Shown: positions 1 through 9,319 of the stretch, in pieces
How the letters are laid out: the number at the start of each line of letters is the position of its first letter
How positions within the stretch are numbered: the first letter of the stretch is position 1
From: Pycnococcus provasolii
Lineage: Eukaryota; Chlorophyta; Pseudoscourfieldiophyceae; Pseudoscourfieldiales; Pycnococcaceae
DNA length: 64,000 nt
Assembly (NCBI GenBank): GCA_938743325.2
Contig: OW568886.1
Location: 248,001 to 312,000 of the forward strand
Reading direction: 5' to 3'
Made by a program: the position numbers and the translations under genes
Notes under the pieces: model-generated
Database searches by the model: none
Told to the model about the DNA's origin: nothing
The model's input: the letters and a program-made list of their open reading frames with translations, nothing else

Positions 1-846
1 AGGCTCATACAAGCTTTTCAAAGAGCTCGTCTGTGTGTGTGTGTGTGCTGTGTGTGCGTGTGTGTGTGCGTGTGCGTGTGTGTGTGCTGTGTGTGTGTAC
101 TCCTCTTACCTTAAGGACCTTACCTTAAGTTTACCTTAGCTTGCTGGACATCAGTGTGGTGGTGGGTGTGGTGGCCGGCTGTGTCTCTGTGTCTCTGAGA
201 GTGTGATTGTGATTCGCACTTCGCACTTGGCACTTGTCTGTTTCTTTCTTTCAAGAGACTTTGCTTTTTCAGAAGTTACTCTCAACTTCTCAAGTAAGGC
301 CTGTAAGGTTTCGTACTCATACACTGACTGGAGAACCTCCTGGAGCACTCAATCGCTCAGTCAGTCTGCACTTCATTCAGCACTGAAATCAACCAGGTAC
401 CTGATCAGACGTAACTGGTACGGTAGGTGAGGTAAGTGAGGCTGGCCTTCCTTCTACCTGCGCAATCTCTGCTGCACCTGGTATTGACATACTTCTTATA
501 GTTCACCGCCGACGCCGACGCAAAGCAGATTCTTTCATTCGCAAGTCGCAACAGCAAAGCAGGCCATTTCGCAAAGCAGGCCCGTGGGGTGAGATTCTCC
601 CAAAAACAAAAAAAAAAGAACAACCGAACTGGCTGGCTGGCTCCTCGGAGCAGGTTTTTGTTTTTTTTTACACTACACGCTTACTGTAGATAAGGTAAAC
701 CCATTCCGAAGGTTATATATTTTTTTGGTTTGGCGGGTTTGCACATCACGATCATCATCATCGTCATCACTATCACATCACACCTTTTACATTTGATAAC
801 AGCACATCATCGTCACAATACACAGTTTTATCGTGTTCAGCATAGC
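1..846. other. Left-edge intergenic region with GT microsatellite
   Basis: No convincing gene is seen. Positions 29-99 are an impure GT/GCGT microsatellite. The rest is T-rich sequence with no long codon-biased frame, and its 3' part is presumably the promoter and 5' UTR of the response regulator that starts at 847. The frame of that gene stays open upstream to 730 but has no ATG there. Confidence 0.6.
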
Positions 847-2475
847 ATGGAGTTTCCACCCATGGGCGGCGGAGTTCCTCCCGTGGACTCAGCGAACGAT
901 ATGACGATGGACGAACGAGCACCCACGCCCTTGCCTGGTGCCACGACAACAACAGCGAATCCGTTCTCTGACATGGCGACGACGACAAATCCTACACCAG
1001 CACATTTGGACTTGGACGCCGTGACAAATCCAGGCGCAAATCCATTCCAGGTACAGCAACCTGGAGTGATGACAAATCCAGAAGCATTCCCGGTGGACAC
1101 GCCATCGCCGAGTTCGGGAGGTGCACACGCATTTCCCGTCGGATTGCGCGTGCTCGTCGTCGACGACGACCCGATCTGTCTGATGATTGTCGAGAAAATG
1201 CTAAGGAGGTGCGACTACCAAGTCACAACGTGCAAATCAGGCCAAACGGCGCTGGAAATGCTACGGGCGAACAAGGAAGATCCGCCATTCGACATCGTCC
1301 TAACCGACGTGAACATGCCTGGCATAGACGGCTTCCTTCTGCTGCAGCAAATTGGACTCGACCTCGACGTGCCCGTCATCATGATGAGCGGGAACGGGGA
1401 TACGAACGTCGTCCTCAAGGGAATTACGCACGGCGCTGTTGACTACCTGCTGAAGCCCGTGCGCATGGAGGAGTGCTCAAATATCTGGCAGCACGTCGTA
1501 CGGCGCAAGACGGATGTGCTGAGCAAGGCACTCTCAGGACCGCTGCCAGATGGTGGGCCGGCGGAGTACGCCGACGCGCTGGGTAAGCACCATCGCACGG
1601 GAGATGACGACAGCGTAGGTGATACGCTGGAGTCTGCAGGAAAGGATCGCTCGTCGAAGAAACCTCGTGTGGTGTGGAGCCAGGAGCTGCATCAGAAGTT
1701 CGTGAACGCGGTGAACGAACTAGGCATCGACAAGGCGGTGCCCAAGCGCATTCTCGACCTTATGGAGGTGCCAGGTCTGACAAGAGAGAACGTCGCAAGT
1801 CACCTGCAGAAATATCGTCTCTTCCTGAAGAGGCTTGCGAAGGAGGGCATGGTACCTTCCCCCTCAGCGTTCTTCGAGCAGACCATGGGTGGCCAGCAGC
1901 AGCCACATCCGCAGCAGATGGCGCCAATGGCGATGGCTGCACCGCAGGCGCCGATGGGCATGGCACCTCAGGCACCTGGGCAGCCATTTGGCGCGGCGCA
2001 GGGTTTTGGTGGCGTTCCCGTTCCCGCGGGAGCGGCTGGGATGCCGAACGGCGCACCAATGCCTTTCGTCGCTCCCGGGGCAACCGCACCTCCGCCGACG
2101 AGCGCGAATATGCAGGCGCCGGGCGTTTACGGAGGATATCCGCAGGGTTACATGGCTGGTGCGCCTTCGAATGCTCAGATGCAACCAGGCATGGCGCCGA
2201 AAGGTCACGGCGGTGTACCACCACATATGCAGCATATGATGCAGCAACAAACACATCAGCAGCAGCAGCAGCAGCAACAACAACAACAACAACACCATGT
2301 ACTCTATGCTCAGGCTGGCCAGCAGCAAGCTAGGCAACAATCTGAGATGGTTATGAATGTAGGTATGGGCGGTACGACGATGGGAGACCATCAGACGCCG
2401 GCACCATCTACAAATCACGTTTTTCCAGAGGGGTCCACCGACGCAGCCTTTCTGGGTTTCTTGGAAGACATATAG
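847..2475 (+). CDS. Type-B response regulator (receiver + GARP/Myb DNA-binding domain)
   Basis: A transcription factor of the two-component phosphorelay, like plant type-B ARRs, expected in the nucleus. The protein is 542 aa from the first in-frame ATG. A receiver domain spans about residues 96-215, with the acidic cluster VVDDDP, phospho-acceptor Asp154 in VLTDVNMPG, and the conserved Lys in LLKPV. A GARP/B-motif domain lies at about 271-330 ([15 protein letters not shown], then [17 protein letters not shown]). The C-terminal third is Met/Pro/Gly/Gln-rich with a polyglutamine run near 462-483, as is usual for an activation region. Conserved phosphorylation residues imply control by a His-kinase/HPt relay. 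It is convergent with the next gene, 56 bp away. The family call is firm; the target genes are unknown. Confidence 0.95.
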   Translation: MEFPPMGGGVPPVDSANDMTMDERAPTPLPGATTTTANPFSDMATTTNPTPAHLDLDAVTNPGANPFQVQQPGVMTNPEAFPVDTPSPSSGGAHAFPVGLRVLVVDDDPICLMIVEKMLRRCDYQVTTCKSGQTALEMLRANKEDPPFDIVLTDVNMPGIDGFLLLQQIGLDLDVPVIMMSGNGDTNVVLKGITHGAVDYLLKPVRMEECSNIWQHVVRRKTDVLSKALSGPLPDGGPAEYADALGKHHRTGDDDSVGDTLESAGKDRSSKKPRVVWSQELHQKFVNAVNELGIDKAVPKRILDLMEVPGLTRENVASHLQKYRLFLKRLAKEGMVPSPSAFFEQTMGGQQQPHPQQMAPMAMAAPQAPMGMAPQAPGQPFGAAQGFGGVPVPAGAAGMPNGAPMPFVAPGATAPPPTSANMQAPGVYGGYPQGYMAGAPSNAQMQPGMAPKGHGGVPPHMQHMMQQQTHQQQQQQQQQQQQHHVLYAQAGQQQARQQSEMVMNVGMGGTTMGDHQTPAPSTNHVFPEGSTDAAFLGFLEDI

Positions 2476-2531
2476 TAAAACACGAAACTTTCGCTCATTC
2501 AAAATCATATGTATACATCATATTACAAATC

Positions 2532-3686
2532 CTATACACGAAAGTGGGTTACGGGTGACCCAGACTGCTGCACCTCGCTCGCCTTGGCGAATGCCGCCAT
2601 GAGGCTGTTAGCGTCGAGGCTATCTTCCTCTGCGGTTACGTATGCACCAGTCTGCGCGCGCTCACTCAATTCATCTAGGCGACGAACGCGCATGGTGCAC
2701 ATCCCATCCGCGTGCAAAGTGATTTGTTGGTACGCGGGCAGCGCGCCTCGATCGCACGTGAACGCCTCTGCATCCTCGAGGTATTGGTGGCACGTTGACG
2801 GGCACGACCTCTGCGCGCACCACGCGGGTAGGCCGTCGTCTGTCCCGACACGCGTGTAGAGGCTATGCGTGTGTCCATGCAGCAGGATGTATCGTACACT
2901 GTGTGTTGCATTTTCCGGTGGCGGTGGCAGGCTGTTGAGAAATTCGTCTGCGTTTGCGAGGCACTGTTTGTTCCAGACGGATCGCTCGTTTCCAGGTGGT
3001 ATGGGTGGATGGTGCATAACGACAAGAAATCTTCTTGAGGGATTTCGGGCGTGGGTATCTTCCGAGAGGACGGACCGCATCGCTTCGATGGCTTCGTGCG
3101 AGACAGCACCGTGGACGGCGTCGCCGTTGGCGTCGTGTTTTGCGGTGTCAATGATTAGAATGCGCCACGGTCCGTCACCATCATCATCACCGTCGCGTAT
3201 GTTTTTATTTTTGTGAGGGTTCAGCAGACGAAACGACGCTTTCGGTGGAATCGTCCATTTGTGTGTATGTGCGACTTCTTGCAGAGACTCGTATGACACG
3301 ACGTCGTGGTTCCCGGGCGTTATCACGACAACAGGATGATGCGGATTTTCCACCAAAGCTTGTTGTTCTTGTTGCGTTGAAAACGACTCCAGTTGCGATG
3401 CTTTGACTTTGATCAAAGAAGCAAGTAGTTCATACGAACTTGAAGAATCGTCGCCAGAGACATCGCCGGTGTGAATGAGGAAATCAAACGACGGCGAGGA
3501 ATCGCCATCCAAGTGGGAATCACCCCCAAGTTCACTGCATGAGAGCCATAAAACTTCACGGAGTGATTCAAACGCACGAATGCCATGACGCGACACATAC
3601 GAAGGATCTTGTAACAAATGTGTATCTGTGATCTGAACAAGACGAATAGCACTGCTGCTGGACGACGACATGGACGCCATTGACAT
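2532..3686 (-). CDS. Calcineurin-like metallophosphoesterase (CpdA-like)
   Basis: A 384-aa dinuclear-metal phosphoesterase. All blocks of the superfamily are visible in order: DTH near residue 21, GDVSGDD near 71, GNHD near 126, HHPP near 217 and GHTH near 265. Spacing resembles the CpdA class of 3',5'-cyclic nucleotide phosphodiesterases, but substrate cannot be read from sequence. The N-terminus is a short Met/Ser-rich stretch with no signal peptide, so it is probably cytosolic. A class III cyclase lies about 33 kb away, so a cAMP role is possible but inferred. The start ATG has two further in-frame ATGs within six codons. Confidence 0.93.
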   Translation of the reverse strand: MSMASMSSSSSSAIRLVQITDTHLLQDPSYVSRHGIRAFESLREVLWLSCSELGGDSHLDGDSSPSFDFLIHTGDVSGDDSSSSYELLASLIKVKASQLESFSTQQEQQALVENPHHPVVVITPGNHDVVSYESLQEVAHTHKWTIPPKASFRLLNPHKNKNIRDGDDDGDGPWRILIIDTAKHDANGDAVHGAVSHEAIEAMRSVLSEDTHARNPSRRFLVVMHHPPIPPGNERSVWNKQCLANADEFLNSLPPPPENATHSVRYILLHGHTHSLYTRVGTDDGLPAWCAQRSCPSTCHQYLEDAEAFTCDRGALPAYQQITLHADGMCTMRVRRLDELSERAQTGAYVTAEEDSLDANSLMAAFAKASEVQQSGSPVTHFRV

Positions 3687-3761
3687 ACACCTGGTGGAAT
3701 ATTCATTCGGCGGAGGAAACCAACAATCTCCGCGGAGTCTGGAGGAGCTGGCACAACCCCT

Positions 3762-3987
3762 AATCGTAATCCGAATTCTCAGCCCTAATTCTCAACCCTA
3801 ATCTGAAGGGGGTACTCATAGCAGTTCGGGGTTGGTTGGTTTCTGAAATGTTTCGGGGTTGGGTTCGACTTTCGGGGTTTGGGGAAAATGGGTCGTGTTG
3901 GGGGTTTAGGGGTTTAGGGGTTAGGGGTTTAGGAAAATGGGGGTTAGGGGTTTATTTAGGGGTTAGGGACTGGTTTAGGGGTTATAC
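3762..3987. repeat. Degenerate telomere-like TTAGGG/TTTAGGGG array
   Basis: Irregular units of CCCTAA (3762-3805) and then TTTAGGGG/TTAGGGG (about 3905-3985) lie 75-300 bp upstream of the minus-strand phosphoesterase. Most units read CCCTAA on that gene's coding strand. The units are interrupted and mutated, so this is not a functional telomere. Confidence 0.7.
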
Positions 3988-5250
3988 AGGGGTGCTTCAC
4001 CACGACAAGTAGTACTATCGTAAGGTTATGGGAAGGATTTTCGCCCAAGACGCCCATGGTGTGTCCCTTGTGGCGAGTTCACTTGAGCAGGCGAAATCTA
4101 GAGAGCTCTGCACTTCTGCAGATGAAAGGCCGAAGAAAGAAAAGGAAAGGAAAGGAAAGAAAAGGAAAGGAAAGAAAAGAGCAGAAGAGAGCCGTTGAGT
4201 GGCACCTCGCACCTGAATGACAAGGCAAGCACGTGACCAGTGACAAAGAGACCTGTGTGGTACTTCCTAGTCTACCTTACGATAGTCCTACTGTAGTACT
4301 GTGGTGGTCACTGCCTCACTGGTCAGTACTTCAGGCTCAAGAAGGATACATACCTTCGACCTTCGCACAGGACTACTGTACAGGGTGGTGCTCATCATCA
4401 GGCATCAGCGTTCCATCGTTCCACAGCGACGCTCAACAAGGTCCTCAAGCAATCAGGTGACCAAAAAAACCAGCAAGAAAACAAGGGAGGCTCCAAGAAG
4501 GCTCTACCCTAAAGGTTCTTTACGAAGGGGAAGAATTGAACAAAGAGGCCGCGCAAACTCCACGGCAGTACGCCACCACCAACTGCTACCAACCGCCTCT
4601 AGAGGCAGTAGGCACTGAGCCTGAGCCTGAGCCTCAAGCAGGCAGGCAGCGCCCCAATAACCGCGGCGAGGGTCCGAAAGAAAAGCATCAGCTGGAGGTC
4701 AGCTCACGTTCACCTCGCAGCCAACAACTGAGGTGCGCCACCACCAACTCCACCACCAACTCCACCACCAACCGTGTTGTGTGCGTGTTCAAGAACCACT
4801 TCGAGCTGCTCGCCAGTGCCTTCAAGCTGCTCGAGCGGTGCTTGCCCGACCGTCTGGAGTCGCCGGCCGGTCGTCTTCGTCCTCGTGCTCACAAGGTTTA
4901 AGGTGCGAGTGAGTGTAAGGTAGCGGCGTCGAGTAGTACCGTACGGTACGCGGCTTCTTTCGGCGTCGTACGCGGCTGATAAGCCTGTTAACATAGCAGC
5001 GCAGCGCAGCGTGTGTGTGCGTGTGTGTGTGCGTGTGTGCGTGTGAGCGTTGGTGCGCGTTGGTGCCTCTTGAAGGTTCGCTGTTCGCGTATTATTCTAA
5101 GCAAAGAATACGCTCACGAGGCCGGATACGCGCAGCGTTTCGTTTCGTTTCCTCGGCGTTGTGTTGTGTTAAAACACAACTTCACAAGGTGAAGTGAAAG
5201 CACTCAGCCAAGAGAGTCAAGCCTATTGTTTTTATTTGTTTTGTTCAGTC
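3988..5250. other. Intergenic region with simple repeats
   Basis: No gene is recognised. It holds a purine-rich AAAGG run (about 4135-4190), three copies of a CACCACCAACTC-like unit (about 4737-4772) and a GT microsatellite (5010-5046). A 12-bp inverted repeat pairs 4014-4025 with 4275-4286. The right end is probably the 5' UTR of the gene starting at 5251; the short frames here show no codon bias or recognisable motif. Confidence 0.5.
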
Positions 5251-6882
5251 ATGACTGCACGAACGGAGGATGTCGAGGGCCAGCTCGCAGAACTTCAGCG
5301 CAAGTACCGCATCATGGAGGGGAACAGAAAGAGCTACAGCGAGGACTCGCAGAAGGTCATCATGCACCAGAGGCAGACGATCGAAAAGCTCAAGGAGGAG
5401 AACCAGAGGCTCACGGCGGAACTCGAACTCGAAACCAAGGCGACCAGCAAGCCGCCCACGCTCGCGTACCAGGAACGCCTGTCGAGAGCGCAGGACGCCG
5501 CGGACCAGTACACGCGAAAAATTGAACTGGAGAAGCGCAAGGTGGAGGAGCTGAGCCGAGCCATCGAGATGTGCGAGGCGAAGTTCCTGGAGATGAGAAA
5601 GATGATGGGAGGCTTGTACAGCGCCAAGGACAACAACATGCAGGTGGCCAAGCAGGTCAAAGTGCTCGAGAACCGGCTCGACAAGGCGCTCGTCAACTTC
5701 AACGAAGCTCTCGCAAACAACAAGAGGCTGCGAGACGAAATCGACAGCCTGCGCCGCGAGCGCGTCGTCTTCGACAACATCTACAAGAAGATGGAGCGCG
5801 AGCTCACGGAGAAGAAGAAGGAGATGGCGAACATCATCGAGGTTGCTAATATTGGCTTCGAGGCGCGTGACCAGGCGCAGAACGAGATTGCCGCGCTCAA
5901 GGCGCAGGCGGACAAGGAGCAGGCGGCGTTCGAGGGCGAGATGCGCGAGCTTGCCAAGCTGCTGGAAGCTGACCGCAAGGCGCAGGAGGAGAAGCGCAAG
6001 AAGCAGCACGCGTTTGGATCCATGTCCATGGAGGAGGAGGCGAAGTTGCGCAAAAAGGTGCTGCGAGGCGCGTGGTCGCTCGCCAAGGAGAAAGCAAACG
6101 CGCACGTCGCGCAGGAGGCGGTGACGTCGTACGAGGAGGCGTTCGAGAAGATCAAGCACTCGACCGGCATCTCCGACATCGACGAGCTCGTCACGTCGTT
6201 CATCGAGGCGGAGGATGCGAACTTCTCGCTCTTCAACTACGTGAACGAGCTCAACTCCGAGATCGAGCGCCTCGAGGAGCACAACGCGGAGCTCAACGAC
6301 GAGGTGGCGAGGTTCATGGCGCAGGGATCGAGCGGCGACTCGCAGCGCAAGGTGATCATTGAGGACCTCGAGCAGCGCATCGAGGAGGCGAAGGAGAAGG
6401 CTGAGCAGTTCGACAAGAAGTCGGAGTCGACGCAGCGCGTCATCGGCGCGCTCTCGCAGGGTCTCGGCACCATCTTCACGAAGCTCGCGTGCTCGAAGGA
6501 CAAACTCGAGGAGATCTCGGCGCCGTCAGACCCGAGCTGGAAGCACTACATGTCGCTCGTGGAGGAGAAGAGCAACGAGGTGCTCAACCTGTTCTACGCA
6601 CAGCAGACACGAAGCGGGTCGGCCGCGGCGCCTAGGCCAGACTTGGAAACGGGCGTGGATGACACGAAGCCGCTGACTGTACTCGGACTTGGCCCGATGA
6701 CACCCGCAGGAACGTCGCAGATCAACATCGACCCGCCCTCCACGGCGGACGACTACGTCAGCGACGAGGACAGCGACGGCGATGGGGAGGATCGGCCATT
6801 CACGCGCGACGAGCTTCAGGCGAAGACGCTGAGGTCTCTGACGAAGCGTGGAAGCTCGAGCCAGCGACGCAAAAAGAAGTAA
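5251..6882 (+). CDS. Outer dynein arm docking complex subunit 2-like coiled coil (ODA1/CCDC114/CCDC63 family)
   Basis: A 543-aa, almost wholly coiled-coil protein. The N-terminal block LAELQRKYRIMEGNRKSY, followed by a Glu/Lys-rich heptad region, matches the conserved start of Chlamydomonas ODA1 (DC2) and animal CCDC63/114. These anchor outer dynein arms to axonemal doublets. Heptads continue to about residue 435, and the C-terminus is acidic then basic. It is shorter than Chlamydomonas ODA1, about 750 aa. The start is the first ATG; the frame is open upstream but only with a GTG. Its presence implies a motile flagellated stage. Coiled coils can mislead, so the exact paralogue is less sure than the family. 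Confidence 0.8.
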   Translation: MTARTEDVEGQLAELQRKYRIMEGNRKSYSEDSQKVIMHQRQTIEKLKEENQRLTAELELETKATSKPPTLAYQERLSRAQDAADQYTRKIELEKRKVEELSRAIEMCEAKFLEMRKMMGGLYSAKDNNMQVAKQVKVLENRLDKALVNFNEALANNKRLRDEIDSLRRERVVFDNIYKKMERELTEKKKEMANIIEVANIGFEARDQAQNEIAALKAQADKEQAAFEGEMRELAKLLEADRKAQEEKRKKQHAFGSMSMEEEAKLRKKVLRGAWSLAKEKANAHVAQEAVTSYEEAFEKIKHSTGISDIDELVTSFIEAEDANFSLFNYVNELNSEIERLEEHNAELNDEVARFMAQGSSGDSQRKVIIEDLEQRIEEAKEKAEQFDKKSESTQRVIGALSQGLGTIFTKLACSKDKLEEISAPSDPSWKHYMSLVEEKSNEVLNLFYAQQTRSGSAAAPRPDLETGVDDTKPLTVLGLGPMTPAGTSQINIDPPSTADDYVSDEDSDGDGEDRPFTRDELQAKTLRSLTKRGSSSQRRKKK

Positions 6883-7119
6883 ACGCCCATACATTCAGTA
6901 ACGTAATTGAGTTTACTTTGTCCAACCACAACGTGTCGTCGATGCACACCATATACACGCTATTTTGTTTTGTTTGAGCAGAAATGAATTTGAAATGATT
7001 TTGCTACATACAATGATTTGTTAATTTGTTATATGTTTCTACTTGAAGCAACTAGGGTACTGTGCGGCGAAGGATGCAACGTGCCGCCATTTGTTAAGAT
7101 TTTAAAAACTAGCAACAAT

Positions 7120-8568
7120 TCACCAGTCGTCGCACGCCATCGTTTTCGGACGTGACGGTTCGCCGTTCGGGCTTGACGGGTAGAACTTCTTGTACCACCG
7201 TCGCAGTGCCATGACGGGCCCGTCGTTCGCACGCAGCGGCGGCGTGGCGCGGTACATCTTGTTTCCCCACACCATGATGTCAGATTCCCACTGGCTGTAC
7301 CAGCTCCCGATCACGTACCACGCAATGACGCTCGGCACGGTGCGATCGGCGTACCAGCGGAAACGCGTTTCGAGCTGCATGACGTCCGTCGGCGTGTGCG
7401 ATTCGAGCAGGTACACCTTTCCGAGCTTGGGCAGGTCGAAGGTCAGGTAGTTGATTCCGCCAGGTCCAAGGAACTCGACGGTCGCCACCGCAGACGTCCA
7501 AGGCAGCAGTTTGCCGCGCCACATGAGCGTTGCGTTGTTGCGGAAGACGGCGCGGAACCAGTCGTGTTCACCCTCGGGGAGGTGGAACGAGCCGTCGTGA
7601 TTCACGCGCATGCCTGGAATCTTGGCCCACGAGCCGAGCCATGGCACGCAAAAGGCGGAGTGCAGCACCTCGAAGTGCGCGCTGTCGACGCCATTCTCAG
7701 CCCAGTCTTGGATGTGCATGTCGATGTCCGGAAGACGCCTCGTGCCTCGGAAGACGGCGTCGTCGTCGTCGATTGCGCCAATGCGCGGCAGTTCCCACGT
7801 CGGTTCGCGCGTATCGCCGACCCAGACCGCCGCGTAGCCGTAGTGGTCGCGCACCACGTACGCCGTGGCCATGGCGGACTTAACTTGAGGCGGTTTCCCT
7901 CCGTCTGGAGTTGACACGCACGTGCCGCTTTCGCCGTCGAAGCGCCACTTGTGAAACGGGCACTCGAGGCAGTCGCCGCACACGCGTCCTCCGCCTTCCC
8001 TTGACATGTCCGCGCCAAGGTGAGGGCAGTACGCGTCAACGCAGAATATTTTGTCGGAGTCCACGCCTCGGTACAGTGCAAACGTGCGTCCGAGCGCCTC
8101 GACGCGCAGTGGCGGCGCACCAGCCTTGAGCTCGTCGCACGTTGCGAGGGCGTACCATCCGTTTGGATACGCGCCTCCGTCGGGGAAAGAGCGCGCGCGC
8201 TGCAAGCGCCGACGTGCGTTTCTCGATTCCTTCTTGAGTTCGGTCTGTACAGCGTGCTTCACGTACGAGTTGAGTGCGTGTGCGACGAAGAAGGCTGTAG
8301 TGAGCACGAGGATGAGTGACGCGACTGTTGATGCCGAGAAGATTTGCCGAAAATCTGCTGTGAGTGACGTTGGCGCGATCCAGAACGAGTCTGCTGAAGT
8401 GCAGTTCTCCTTCACGCTAACGTTATTGCCCGTGGAAGCTGACGACGACGACGCTGCTGCTGCTGCATATGGTTGGCTTGCGATGAGCAGGATCGCGGCA
8501 AATAAAGTCGAGAAGAAAAGACGACGGACGTGCACGTTAGCTGTTAAGGTTTTCACGTTCAACGCCAT
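7120..8568 (-). CDS. Neverland/DAF-36-like Rieske oxygenase (cholesterol 7-desaturase family)
   Basis: A 482-aa membrane Rieske non-heme iron oxygenase. Two hydrophobic segments (about 17-39 and 81-100) precede the catalytic part. The Rieske 2Fe-2S ligands are Cys181, His183, Cys203 and His206 (CPHLGAD...ECPFHKWRF). The mononuclear iron site is in ENGVDSAHFEVLH, with Asp295, His298 and His303. The CLECPFHKW signature, the YPNGWYALA entry and the C-terminal region (from about residue 385, including WYSQWESDIMVWGNK) resemble Neverland/DAF-36 sterol 7-desaturases more than plant PAO or TIC55. Predicted role: oxidation of the sterol B-ring at the ER. Substrate is inferred; a different sterol or lipid is possible. 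The start is the first ATG. Confidence 0.85.
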   Translation of the reverse strand: MALNVKTLTANVHVRRLFFSTLFAAILLIASQPYAAAAASSSSASTGNNVSVKENCTSADSFWIAPTSLTADFRQIFSASTVASLILVLTTAFFVAHALNSYVKHAVQTELKKESRNARRRLQRARSFPDGGAYPNGWYALATCDELKAGAPPLRVEALGRTFALYRGVDSDKIFCVDAYCPHLGADMSREGGGRVCGDCLECPFHKWRFDGESGTCVSTPDGGKPPQVKSAMATAYVVRDHYGYAAVWVGDTREPTWELPRIGAIDDDDAVFRGTRRLPDIDMHIQDWAENGVDSAHFEVLHSAFCVPWLGSWAKIPGMRVNHDGSFHLPEGEHDWFRAVFRNNATLMWRGKLLPWTSAVATVEFLGPGGINYLTFDLPKLGKVYLLESHTPTDVMQLETRFRWYADRTVPSVIAWYVIGSWYSQWESDIMVWGNKMYRATPPLRANDGPVMALRRWYKKFYPSSPNGEPSRPKTMACDDW

Positions 8569-9319
8569 GTTTGCGAATTCACAACAAGCAACAGTAGGTG
8601 ATTTATCCTCGGGATGAGAATGAGAATAAGAATAAGAATGAGAATGAACAAGCTTTTAATATCAGACGACACACACACACAGACACGCGGCCAAGCAAGT
8701 TGAGATTGGAATGGAATGGAATCAATGAACGAAACGAAACGAAACGTGCTTAAGCTTTGGATGGAACCAGTTGAATGGCGAATGAGGAGGACACGCGCCG
8801 CGATGATGATTCCACTTTTTCACACAAACACTTTTTCACACAGTAAAGTTACAACACTTTACAGTATGTACCACACGTGTGTACGGCACGGCACGTCTGC
8901 ACGGTGAATGAAGTAGTACTATCCTGGCGCCGTGTGTCCACCGTGGCAGTTCTTCAAGTGGTTTCCAGCCGACCGTCGTCACCGTCGGCAAGTCCAAAAC
9001 GTTGTCAGTTGTGGCTGCCCAGTTGTGGCCAGCCGTCTTGGGAGGTGGTACGTTTACAAGCTCAATTGACGTCAGGCGCGTGTCCAACTTCCAACCGGCC
9101 GGCCGCAAACTCGCAAGAACTTGCAAGAGCTTGCAAGTTCGCGGCCCGACCTGATCATACGTTGATTCAGATGGTCAAGAAGGTGGATGAAGACAACGGC
9201 CGCGAACTGGCAAGGCGCTCTTAACAGGCGAGCTCACTAGCTCACTGGCCGTCCGCCGAGTTTAAGGTGGAGTATTCTTGACCACGTGAATAAACAAGGA
9301 AAACCAACGGCGAATAAGA
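8569..9319. other. Intergenic region with dispersed-element copy
   Basis: No gene is seen. A GAATAA/GAATGA short tandem run lies at about 8617-8646. From about 9085 to 9290 there is a diverged copy of an intergenic element also seen near 35.5 and 38.2 kb. It has CCGGCCG, repeated CTTGCAAG and the ATGGTCAAGAA / TTCTTGACCA words. Confidence 0.5.

Noticed and set aside
5245-6282. 345-codon antisense frame over the coiled-coil gene
   Set aside because: Leu/Arg-rich product is the mirror of a Glu/Lys/Gln-rich coiled coil, with no motif; the sense frame matches the ODA-DC2 family.
7120-8568. Pheophorbide a oxygenase or TIC55
   Set aside because: The loop CLECPFHKW and the C-terminal region fit Neverland/DAF-36 better, and the CxxC redox tail of PAO/TIC55 is absent.
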